From Phycisphaerales bacterium (GTDB lineage Bacteria > Planctomycetota > Phycisphaerae > SM23-33), in contig PMYM01000273.1 of assembly GCA_003171235.1 (NCBI GenBank), positions 1-24,225 of the forward strand: a stretch of DNA of 24,225 nt, in the 5' to 3' direction. The notes under the pieces were generated by a model. The model made no database searches. It was not told the origin of the DNA and saw only the letters and a program-made list of their open reading frames with translations. Of the stretch, positions 13,695 to 20,101 are shown in pieces (the first letter of the stretch is position 1; every line of letters begins with the position of its first letter). Made by a program: the position numbers and the translations under genes.

Positions 13695-15984
13695 ACATGC
13701 CGGAATACGCAGGACGGGTCTTTTCGCCGCTGTTTGGCTGGCGGCCTTGGCCGCTTGCGCATCCGCCGCCGACAATCCCGCCGAATCCACATGGCAGGCC
13801 GTCGGCATGGGAGGAGGCGGCTGCTTCCTCTTCCCCGCCGCCTCCCCGCACGACCCCAAGCTCCTCTTCGTCACCTCCGACATGAGCGGGCTCTACCGCT
13901 CCGAGGACGCCGGCGAATCCTGGCAGATGGTCGACTGGCGCATGGTCCGCTACGCCGAGGCCCCCGTCTTTCACCCGACCGATCCTGCCATCGTCTATGT
14001 GTGCACCCCCGATGGTCTTCGAGTCTCCCGCGACCGCGGCAAAACCTGGACCCGCATGAACGACAAACTCCAGGTCCCCATGATCGACCGTAGCGGCGCA
14101 AGGCATCTCACCCTCGATCCCGGCAATCCCTCGCTCATGTTCTTCTCCGCCGCCGACGCGCTGTATCGCTCCGAAAACGCCGGCGCCGCCTGGTTGGCCG
14201 TGCCGGAGGCCCCAACCAGCCTCCTGGGCATTCTCGTCGATCAGACCAGCCCGTCCGATAAGCGAATCTGCCTGGCCGCCAACGCCCGCAACGTCTTCCG
14301 CAGCAACGACTCGGGCAAGACCTGGACAGAGGCTTCGCACGGTCTGCCCTGGTTGGGCATCCGCGCCTTCTGCGGCGCCTCCGACCCCAAAACCGGCCGC
14401 ACCGTCGTCTATTGCACCATTCCAAGCAAGAAGGTTGACGACAAGTTCGCCGGCGGCGTCTTCCGCTCCGCCGATCGCGGCGAAACCTGGCAGTCCGCCA
14501 TGGGCGAGGGCATCAACACCGCCATCGGCAAGCAGGACGAGTATGCCCGTATGGACATTGACCAGTATTTCAGCCTCGCCACGGCCGATGCCGATCCCGA
14601 CGTGGTCTACGCCTGCAACCTGGGCACGGGAGTGCTTCCGCCTTACGCCTGGACCGTGTATCGCAGCGACAATGCCGGCAAGACCTGGCGCGCGTGCTTC
14701 TTCAGCGACGATCGTTTCAAGGAGTCCAACTCCGACCTTACCTGGCTGTACTACGATCATTCCCGCGGTTTCGGGGACTCAGCCTCGGGGTTCTGCGTCA
14801 ACCCGGCCGACTCCCGGCAGGTCCTCTTTGTCAACATGGCTGAGATCTTCATGACCCGCGACGCCGGCAAGAGCTGGAACCAGTTGTGTTCGCGTCGCAT
14901 GGACGGCCAGGGCAAGCCGGCCAAGGCCCAGTTCTGGGCCACGCGCGGCACCGACGACACCTCCTGCTGGCGGTGCGTCTTCGACCCCCACGACAAGAAC
15001 CGCATGTACCTTTGCTTCACCGACATCGGTTTTATGCGCAGCCAGGACCGGGGGAAGAACTGGAGCGACGCCTCGGGCTCCCTCCCCTGGCGCAACACGG
15101 TTTACGACCTTGCCTTTGATCCGGACACACCCGGCCTGCTGTGGGCGGCTGGCTCCGATGCCCACGATATCCCCATGTGGGGAGCCGCCGGCGGCGGGGG
15201 CGGGTCCGGCGGCATATCCAGGTCCGACGATTTCGGCAAGACATGGTCCAAGTCCTCCAACGGCCTGCCCAATGCCCCCGCCTGCTCCGTGCTGGTCGAC
15301 CCTGCCAGCCCCAAGGACAAGCGGATCCTGTACGCGGCCTGCTATGGCCAGGGCGTCTATAAGTCCGTCGACGGCGGGCAGTCGTGGGCGAAAAAGAGCG
15401 ATGGAATCGAACCGGCCAAGAACCGCCAGGTGTATTCCCTGCGGCGCGCCAAAGACGGCGCCCTCTTCTGCTGCGTCGCCGGCCGCCGCAAAGGCCGCGG
15501 CGTCGATCGGGATCTGCCCGGCGGGCTCTACAAGTCCGCCGACCAGGCCGAATCGTGGAAACGCATCTCCCCCGACGACATCTTCCGCCCCGTCGATTTC
15601 GCCCTCCATCCCGACGACCCCAACGTCATCTACGTCGCCGCCATGGACGGCCTGGGTCACAATGGAGGCGTCTATAAGACCACCGACGGCGGCGCCTCCT
15701 GGAACAACACCAATGTGCCTTTTGACAAGGCCGTTAGCGACTACATCGAAGGCTTCAGCGTGGCCCTTCACCCCAAAGACCCCAACCTCGTGGTCTTCTG
15801 CAGTTGCACGCACGGGATGTTCCTCAGTCGCGACGCGGGCAAGACCTGGGCCCAGCTCAAGTCGCCCAATGCCCCGCCCTTTGCCAACTGCCTGCGCATG
15901 ACCTGGGATCCGGAAGATCCCAAGACGGCCTATGTCACGACCTTCGGCGGGGGCGCCTGGAAAGGGCCCGCCCCGGCGCCGTGA
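13687..15984 (+). CDS. Secreted Asp-box beta-propeller protein (BNR/sialidase/VPS10-like)
   Basis: A 765-residue exported protein with a signal peptide (RRTGLFAAVWLAALAACASAAD). It is built from repeated blades, most ending in an Asp-box. About thirteen copies are readable, for example SEDAGESW, SRDRGKTW, SNDSGKTW, SADRGETW, SDNAGKTW, SQDRGKNW, SDDFGKTW and SRDAGKTW. Such propellers occur in sialidases, GH74 xyloglucanases and VPS10-type proteins. No sialidase arginine triad or GH74 catalytic pair was identified, so no enzyme activity is claimed. Extracellular glycan or protein binding is plausible given the lyase upstream. The GTG at 13687 is preferred over the in-frame ATG at 13660 because AAGGAG lies six bases before it and the signal peptide then starts properly. 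It overlaps the hen1 remnant by eight bases. Confidence 0.85.
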   Translation: MSEHAGIRRTGLFAAVWLAALAACASAADNPAESTWQAVGMGGGGCFLFPAASPHDPKLLFVTSDMSGLYRSEDAGESWQMVDWRMVRYAEAPVFHPTDPAIVYVCTPDGLRVSRDRGKTWTRMNDKLQVPMIDRSGARHLTLDPGNPSLMFFSAADALYRSENAGAAWLAVPEAPTSLLGILVDQTSPSDKRICLAANARNVFRSNDSGKTWTEASHGLPWLGIRAFCGASDPKTGRTVVYCTIPSKKVDDKFAGGVFRSADRGETWQSAMGEGINTAIGKQDEYARMDIDQYFSLATADADPDVVYACNLGTGVLPPYAWTVYRSDNAGKTWRACFFSDDRFKESNSDLTWLYYDHSRGFGDSASGFCVNPADSRQVLFVNMAEIFMTRDAGKSWNQLCSRRMDGQGKPAKAQFWATRGTDDTSCWRCVFDPHDKNRMYLCFTDIGFMRSQDRGKNWSDASGSLPWRNTVYDLAFDPDTPGLLWAAGSDAHDIPMWGAAGGGGGSGGISRSDDFGKTWSKSSNGLPNAPACSVLVDPASPKDKRILYAACYGQGVYKSVDGGQSWAKKSDGIEPAKNRQVYSLRRAKDGALFCCVAGRRKGRGVDRDLPGGLYKSADQAESWKRISPDDIFRPVDFALHPDDPNVIYVAAMDGLGHNGGVYKTTDGGASWNNTNVPFDKAVSDYIEGFSVALHPKDPNLVVFCSCTHGMFLSRDAGKTWAQLKSPNAPPFANCLRMTWDPEDPKTAYVTTFGGGAWKGPAPAP

Positions 15985-16030
15985 GAGGAAACGCAATGTG
16001 GGCCGGGTAAAGCGATGCTCAAGCGGAAGG

Positions 16031-16152
16031 GCCGCATCCGATCCGATTGCGATCAATCCAGGTGGCGGGGGGAGGCGAAATGGGATACACTTTCCCCTGT
16101 AAATCCAATCGCGCCCGTAGCTCAGCAGGATAGAGCGGCGGTTTCCTAAACC
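16031..16152 (+). repeat. Direct repeat, right copy (tRNA-Arg 5' flank plus 5' part of tRNA)
   Basis: This is the intact counterpart of 8967-9088, 7064 bp away in the same orientation. It contains 80 bases of upstream flank, including TGTAAAT shortly before the tRNA (possible -10), and the first 42 bases of tRNA-Arg. Confidence 0.9.
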
Positions 16153-16184
16153 GCAGGTCGCGCGTTCGAGTCGCGCCGGGCGTA
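16111..16184 (+). tRNA. tRNA-Arg (anticodon CCT)
   Basis: A full cloverleaf can be drawn. The acceptor is GCGCCCG with CGGGCGT (terminal G:U) plus discriminator A. The D-arm is GCTC...GAGC. The anticodon stem GCGGT/ACCGC closes the loop TTCCTAA, with anticodon CCT at 16145-16147. The variable loop is AGGTC. The T-stem GCGCG/CGCGC closes TTCGAGT. It reads the arginine codon AGG. CCA is not encoded. Confidence 0.95.
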
Positions 16185-16539
16185 GTCATCTTTCGGCGTA
16201 GTTGCTCCTGGCGGGGGCGTCTGTGGCGGTTGCGGCACAGGGAGAGGGTGTCAGCCGTGCAACCTTAAGGTATTCCCTGCAAGTCGCGGCCCAGCACTCC
16301 CCAGCCATCCGGCGGGCTCTACGGGCGGTGGGCATCTTCGCCCGGCGCTAGGGCCGCCCGATAAATAACTACCCCCTGTAACGATTTGAACCCAAAACAG
16401 CGTTGTAAGTCATTGCGCCACAAGGGGCCAAAAACGCTAAAATAAGGGTATCGACCTAGGAGCCACCCTCCCCAACAAAGTCGATCCTGGGGCATTTGGC
16501 GCGTTCCCGCCAGATGGCACCGGCTGGGCGCTATTATCC
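16185..16539. other. Non-coding stretch downstream of the tRNA
   Basis: These 355 bases hold no convincing gene. There is an AT-richer patch with TAAAAT at 16438-16443, but its nearest -35-like word (TTGCGC, 16413) is 19 bases away. The words TATCGACCTAGG (about 16449) and GTCGATCCTGGG (about 16479) form weak internal repeats. No integrase or attachment remnant was identified. Confidence 0.4.
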
Positions 16540-16567
16540 TTGACGGATTCTGCCGCTCCCGTAAAAT
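16540..16567 (+). promoter_or_regulatory. Sigma70-like promoter (TTGACG-N16-TAAAAT)
   Basis: The -35 is TTGACG (16540-16545) and the -10 is TAAAAT (16562-16567), with 16 bases between. Expected start is about 16574, giving a leader of about 85 bases to the zinc-ribbon membrane gene at 16659. Both hexamers differ from consensus by one base. Confidence 0.65.
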
Positions 16568-16658
16568 GGCCGACGGATCGCGGGCCAAGTCAGTCAGTCG
16601 GCCGAAAGGGGCTCACTTATATTTGCGACGACCGTACAAGTCAGGCAAAGGTGAAGGC

Positions 16659-17183
16659 ATGATTCAATACTACTGCCCTTTCTGTCGCGAGGCGCTTGAT
16701 GCCCCGGACGAAATGTTGCATCGTCAACAGGAATGTCCACGATGCGGCCTCCCCGGAACAGTCGTGCATCCCAGCGAAATACGAGTGAACCTAGTAATGG
16801 CTCTACGGGGGTGGCTGTGGGTATTCACTGGAGTCATGGCGGGGGCCGTATTTACGGCCCTCCGGGACGCGCAATTCTGCTCTGAGCAACTCTCTGGTGA
16901 GGGGTCGTCAGCCGCCAGTTCAGTGATGTACGTCGGGTCAGTCATTTATTGCTTCTTAGTATTGGGGGTGGGGTATCTGTACTTCACCCTCAAGAAACTA
17001 GCCAAACCGGGTGTTATCGCCCTCTTGACTGCGCAAGCCTTGGCCCAAGGAGGCGTGGCCATTTGGCGGTTCCGCCTGGATGACGAAGCTATCACGTCGT
17101 CAATGGCTGTTGTCGCGTGCGTTATCTGGATTTCCTACTTCCTGGTTTCTCGCCGTGTGCGTCGGACCTTTGTTAATCCATGA
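16659..17183 (+). CDS. Small membrane protein with N-terminal zinc ribbon
   Basis: A 174-residue protein. Residues 6-29 form a C-x2-C...C-x2-C zinc ribbon (C6, C9, C26, C29) with charged residues between. About four hydrophobic helices follow at 47-66, 88-109, 117-135 and 147-163, and the tail is basic (SRRVRRTF). The cytoplasmic ribbon on a membrane anchor suggests sensing or partner binding, but the family is not recognised. ATG 16659 is preferred over the in-frame ATG at 16566 because AAGGTGAAGG precedes it and the protein then begins directly with the ribbon. It opens a run of three small membrane-protein genes. GC is lower than in the glycan genes. Confidence 0.7.
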   Translation: MIQYYCPFCREALDAPDEMLHRQQECPRCGLPGTVVHPSEIRVNLVMALRGWLWVFTGVMAGAVFTALRDAQFCSEQLSGEGSSAASSVMYVGSVIYCFLVLGVGYLYFTLKKLAKPGVIALLTAQALAQGGVAIWRFRLDDEAITSSMAVVACVIWISYFLVSRRVRRTFVNP

Positions 17184-17238
17184 CTCGGCCTATCGGCTGA
17201 CTGCCCGTTGGCAGGGAGTCTTACTCGCCATTAGTGCC

Positions 17239-17267
17239 TTGCCATGCGCGAATCGCCGCCGTAGAAT
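17239..17267 (+). promoter_or_regulatory. Sigma70-like promoter (TTGCCA-N17-TAGAAT)
   Basis: The -35 is TTGCCA (17239-17244) and the -10 is TAGAAT (17262-17267), with ideal 17-base spacing. Start would be near 17274, leaving a leader of only about 14 bases that still contains the GAAAGGGG ribosome binding site of the gene at 17288. Confidence 0.6.
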
Positions 17268-17287
17268 AGCAGGCGAAAGGGGTTGCC

Positions 17288-17698
17288 ATGTCAGACAACG
17301 GGCCGTTGCCGGCAGATAAGCCGCAGGGCGTACTGGTGTCGATTCGGAATCTACTTGCCCGCCGTCCGCACCTGATTCCGGCTATGATCGCAGCCGCGAT
17401 GCTCTTGGCGGCCTTGGGCAAGTGGCCTTACGACTACTACACGGTCATGCGCTGGGTAGTCTGCGCGGTCGCGGTTTTCGTCGCGTACCAAGGTTGGGCT
17501 TTCCGTAAGTATTGGGTTTCTTGGGCCTTTGGCTTTACAGCCCTTCTGTTTAATCCCCTTGTTCCGGTTCATTTCCGGCGGGAGACATGGCAGGTGTTTG
17601 ACTCGGCCGCAGCGGCGGCCTTTGTCGTTATTGCTGTTGCCTTGGCCCGTCCTCCCCGTTCGGCCAAGAGCGGAGAACCAGGCGGATCAGAAAGATAG
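17288..17698 (+). CDS. DUF6804-like small membrane protein
   Basis: A 136-residue protein with about four hydrophobic segments (31-44, 54-68, 75-90, 108-121). KWPYDYYTVMRWVVC (45-59) and LLFNPLVPVHFRRETW (86-101) are conserved-looking motifs resembling the small membrane family I recall as DUF6804. The family has no known function. The start has GAAAGGGG five to eight bases upstream and its own promoter at 17239-17267. The next gene follows after 12 bases, so the two probably share a transcript. Confidence 0.7.
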   Translation: MSDNGPLPADKPQGVLVSIRNLLARRPHLIPAMIAAAMLLAALGKWPYDYYTVMRWVVCAVAVFVAYQGWAFRKYWVSWAFGFTALLFNPLVPVHFRRETWQVFDSAAAAAFVVIAVALARPPRSAKSGEPGGSER

Positions 17699-17710
17699 AG
17701 GATCGACAAC

Positions 17711-18259
17711 GTGGCCTCAATACTGGAGATTGGGTGGCTAAGTTTCTGCACACTTCTGGCCTCCGGGCTCTGTCCGCTGGTTATAGGCCAACGTGCCGCC
17801 AGGCATTTCCTTACCTCGATCATTCTCTCCCTACTCTTCCACGCCAGCGTCGCCATTCTTCTGACTATCCGCCTCTCCCTCGGTAGCGCCATTATTACCA
17901 TGTCTACTGCCGTCCTCACCTGGGGCCTGCTGGCTTACTTCCTGCTGTTACGATTCCGCCCGCTTAACCGCACCCTCCTGGTGATGCAACTTCCTTCTTT
18001 GTTCCCACTGGTGAATTTGGCAGGGCTCGCCTCAAGCATCTTGGCATTTGTGCTTTACGCGCACTGGTACTTGTTCCCTGTCCCCCTCACAATCTGGTTC
18101 GGACTGGGTCTGTTCAGTGCCGAAGTCGCCATTCGATCTGAGATCAGAGACTCCAGGCGAGAAGGCCGGGAAATCGACCGGCGCTCAGCCATATTCAACA
18201 TTAACTATTACCAAGGACGCTCTGGGGCGTTCTCTTTGATTCGCTATCCGTTCCCGTAA
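17711..18259 (+). CDS. Unrecognised membrane protein
   Basis: A 182-residue protein starting at GTG, with AGAGGA overlapping the stop of the gene before it, about eight bases upstream. The first ~145 residues hold four or five hydrophobic helices with small charged loops. The C-terminal 35 residues are strongly charged and then end ...GAFSLIRYPFP, probably a cytoplasmic tail. No motif is recognised. It is the last of three small membrane-protein genes, and the gap of 12 bases suggests an operon with the DUF6804-like gene. It could be a lineage-specific protein. Confidence 0.62.
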   Translation: MASILEIGWLSFCTLLASGLCPLVIGQRAARHFLTSIILSLLFHASVAILLTIRLSLGSAIITMSTAVLTWGLLAYFLLLRFRPLNRTLLVMQLPSLFPLVNLAGLASSILAFVLYAHWYLFPVPLTIWFGLGLFSAEVAIRSEIRDSRREGREIDRRSAIFNINYYQGRSGAFSLIRYPFP

Positions 18260-18302
18260 TAGTGCCCCCGTTTCAAGGATGCTGTACTTCAACAACCGGT
18301 CA

Positions 18303-18337
18303 GGTAGGGCGAGCAACTGCTGGGTTGCTCGCGCAAT
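18303..18337 (+). repeat. Covarying hairpin repeat, left copy
   Basis: This 35-base unit begins GGTAGGGCGAGC and folds as GCGAGCAAC-tgctgg-GTTGCTCGC, a perfect 9-bp stem. Compared with the reverse complement of 18544-18578 it differs at only two positions, and these two bases pair with each other in the stem (A:T here, G:C there). Confidence 0.85.
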
Positions 18338-18343
18338 TGTTCT

Positions 18344-18371
18344 TTGCCCGCCCTCGTCTTGGGGTTAGAAT
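18344..18371 (+). promoter_or_regulatory. Sigma70-like promoter (TTGCCC-N16-TAGAAT)
   Basis: The -35 is TTGCCC (18344-18349) and the -10 is TAGAAT (18366-18371). The expected start is near 18378, at the foot of the nested fold. There is no start codon with a ribosome binding site close by, so the product would be a non-coding RNA or a long leader to the gene at 18597. Confidence 0.55.
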
Positions 18372-18377
18372 CACGCC

Positions 18378-18525
18378 ATGCCGGGGTGTCGCCGGTGACG
18401 AGGGCAGGCGGTGTCTCTTGCGCCGGCAAGGGCGCATACCCGGGGCCCTGCGGATTCCGTATGACACCGCCGGATAGGCACGGGCGCACCGGCCCCGGAA
18501 GAATCGGCAGAGTGCATGTGGGTCG
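18378..18525 (+). ncRNA. Candidate structured RNA or structured leader
   Basis: A series of nested complementary segments can be drawn: CCGGGG 18381-18386 with CCCCGG 18493-18498; CCGGTG 18392-18397 with CACCGG 18487-18492; GGCGGTGTC 18407-18415 with GACACCGCC 18463-18471; and inner TGCGCC/GGCGCA (18419-18436). CATGC near 18377 can also pair with GCATG near 18513. The result is a rod about 140 bases long with a 9/15-base internal loop, behind a good promoter. It does not show signatures of SRP RNA, tmRNA, RNase P RNA or a riboswitch I know. A 6S-like RNA is conceivable. High GC makes chance pairing easier, so this is tentative. Confidence 0.45.
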
Positions 18526-18543
18526 AGTAACGTCAAAACTCGG

Positions 18544-18578
18544 ATTGCGCGAGCGACCCAGCAGTCGCTCGCCCTACC
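18544..18578 (-). repeat. Covarying hairpin repeat, right (inverted) copy
   Basis: This inverted partner of 18303-18337 folds as GCGAGCGAC-ccagca-GTCGCTCGC. The pair bounds a 276-bp unit containing the promoter and candidate RNA. It ends 18 bases before the next gene's start. No T-tract follows, so termination is uncertain, and no target duplication was found outside the pair. Confidence 0.85.
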
Positions 18579-18596
18579 GACTGAGGTGAAATGACC

Positions 18597-19937
18597 ATGC
18601 CGATAATCTTCGGGAAGAAGCACAAGTGCCCGGATTGCGGGGCCGTTTCATTCGGATGCCTTCACATCGGAAAGGCATGGGGCGAGCAGGATTACCTTGA
18701 ACTGGCGTGCGAGAAATGCTGTACGACTTACCGATGCGATCTGCCCAAACTGACGAAGAAGATTCTTTATCTGGACCAGCTTGCGATCAGTCACATGATG
18801 CGTAGCCGGCAAGCAGGGAAGGACCGCAAGTGGTCTGATTTCTTCGACCGCCTGAAGTCCATGGTCCAGTGGCAGCGCATAATCTGCCCCACGTCCTGGG
18901 AACATCGAGCCGAGTCGGAGTTCTCGAAGGACCGGTATGCCGCTCTGATGGACACTTGCAGGAAGCTGGCTATGGGCAACCGGCTGCGTGCCTCCTGGGA
19001 TATTCAGGCAAGGCAGATATACCAGGCGCTTCAAGCATTCATGGTTGGGACAATGCCGGACTGGAGCTTCGATTCCAAGGAGGCCTTCGAGGACAACCCG
19101 AATACCTGGCACGACCACTTCGCCATAGATGTAGATTTCGCCCTGGACTTCAAGCAAGTCGCTGATCGACGCGAAAGCAAGATGGCTGTTCACAAGGCCA
19201 TGGAGTCGCTGTACTCTGATCCAACCTACCTGCAGGGAACGTTTGAGGAACACGTGCAGCGCGAGACGGAGGGGTTCGCACGCGGCCTCCTCGGAACGTA
19301 TGACAAAGAAAGGCGGGAACTCCTGGAGATGATGTGCGGGGTGAGGGCGCCTGACCCCATTGCCCTGCTGAGTTCTCCGGGAGCACAGGTCGTCCAGATG
19401 GTACTCATGACAATCCAGCAGGAATCGCAGTCACAAGACCGAAACAGCAAGGTCCGGGAGTTCTTCTTTTCTCCCCAATTCCGAAGCGTTCCCGCTGTGA
19501 GAATTAATGCCGTCATGCGAGCCGCGATGGCGCTCAAGTCCAGAGACTCGGGGCGAAAGCCCAAGCCTAGCGATCAATACGACGTGGAAGTGATTTGCTC
19601 GTACATGCCTTACTGCGATGCAATGCTGATCGACGGAGAGATGCGATCCCTGGCGACCGATGGAAAGGCCCAACTGGATGGTGCCTATGACACTATGCTG
19701 TTCTCGGCCAGGACGCTTCCCAAACTGCACGAGTGGCTCGACCAAGTTGAGACATCCTTTCCACCCCAACAGAGAGAGGCCGTTGCTGACGTATATGAGG
19801 AGAGATTTGAGAGACTGAAACTGCACCGAGGGCGCAACCTGCTGGAAGCCAGGAGGGCGATGATGACCCTGAGTCCGACTTCCCGTACACGGAGAGGGAA
19901 CAAGCATGGAACGTCGGGGGAACCCAGCCATGACTGA
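18597..19937 (+). CDS. Zinc-ribbon protein with PIN-nuclease-like domain
   Basis: A 446-residue soluble protein. A zinc ribbon (C11-x2-C14 and C38-x2-C41) leads straight into KKILYLDQLAISHMM, which looks like the first strand and acidic residue (D60) of a PIN-like nuclease. Next is IICPTSWEHRAESE (E102 possible second acid). Near the C-terminus, DQYDVEVICSYMPYCDAMLIDGEM (about 326-349) resembles the PIN motif with D341 and D346. The central ~200 residues are helical and unassigned. Such folds cleave RNA; activity here is inferred. GAGGTG at 18583-18588 is eight bases from ATG 18597 but only two from ATG 18591, so 18597 is preferred. It lies directly downstream of the structured unit 18303-18578, which may form its leader. 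Confidence 0.65.
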   Translation: MPIIFGKKHKCPDCGAVSFGCLHIGKAWGEQDYLELACEKCCTTYRCDLPKLTKKILYLDQLAISHMMRSRQAGKDRKWSDFFDRLKSMVQWQRIICPTSWEHRAESEFSKDRYAALMDTCRKLAMGNRLRASWDIQARQIYQALQAFMVGTMPDWSFDSKEAFEDNPNTWHDHFAIDVDFALDFKQVADRRESKMAVHKAMESLYSDPTYLQGTFEEHVQRETEGFARGLLGTYDKERRELLEMMCGVRAPDPIALLSSPGAQVVQMVLMTIQQESQSQDRNSKVREFFFSPQFRSVPAVRINAVMRAAMALKSRDSGRKPKPSDQYDVEVICSYMPYCDAMLIDGEMRSLATDGKAQLDGAYDTMLFSARTLPKLHEWLDQVETSFPPQQREAVADVYEERFERLKLHRGRNLLEARRAMMTLSPTSRTRRGNKHGTSGEPSHD

Positions 19938-20101
19938 CTATGCGCCCGTACAACTTGGCCAGGAGTCTATTGGTTGGGCATACCTGAGCGGCGCTTTCGC
20001 AGTGGGCAGCAAGGTGTCGACCAAGTATGTCCGACCTACAGACTCTGACAGTCAACCTTTATGGCGGAGAAAAGCACAGCTTAAAAAGCGGTGCCACCAT
20101 A

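Noticed and set aside
14779..16056. Long minus-strand frame opposite the propeller gene, running into the tRNA flank
   Set aside because: The glycine/valine/alanine-rich translation is typical of shadows in high-GC DNA. The plus strand encodes repeated Asp-boxes and a signal peptide.
8967..16184. Classical integrase-mediated island at the tRNA 3' end
   Set aside because: The repeat covers the 5' flank and 5' part of the tRNA, not the 3' end, and no integrase gene is present.
18295..18530. SRP RNA or riboswitch
   Set aside because: GGTCAGG (18299-18305) and CCGGAAG (18495-18501) recall SRP RNA, but spacing and the conserved loop sequences do not fit; no cobalamin or SAM-type core was found.
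19906..20101. Small plus-strand frame after the PIN-like gene
   Set aside because: It overlaps the PIN-like gene end, lacks a ribosome binding site and has no recognisable content.
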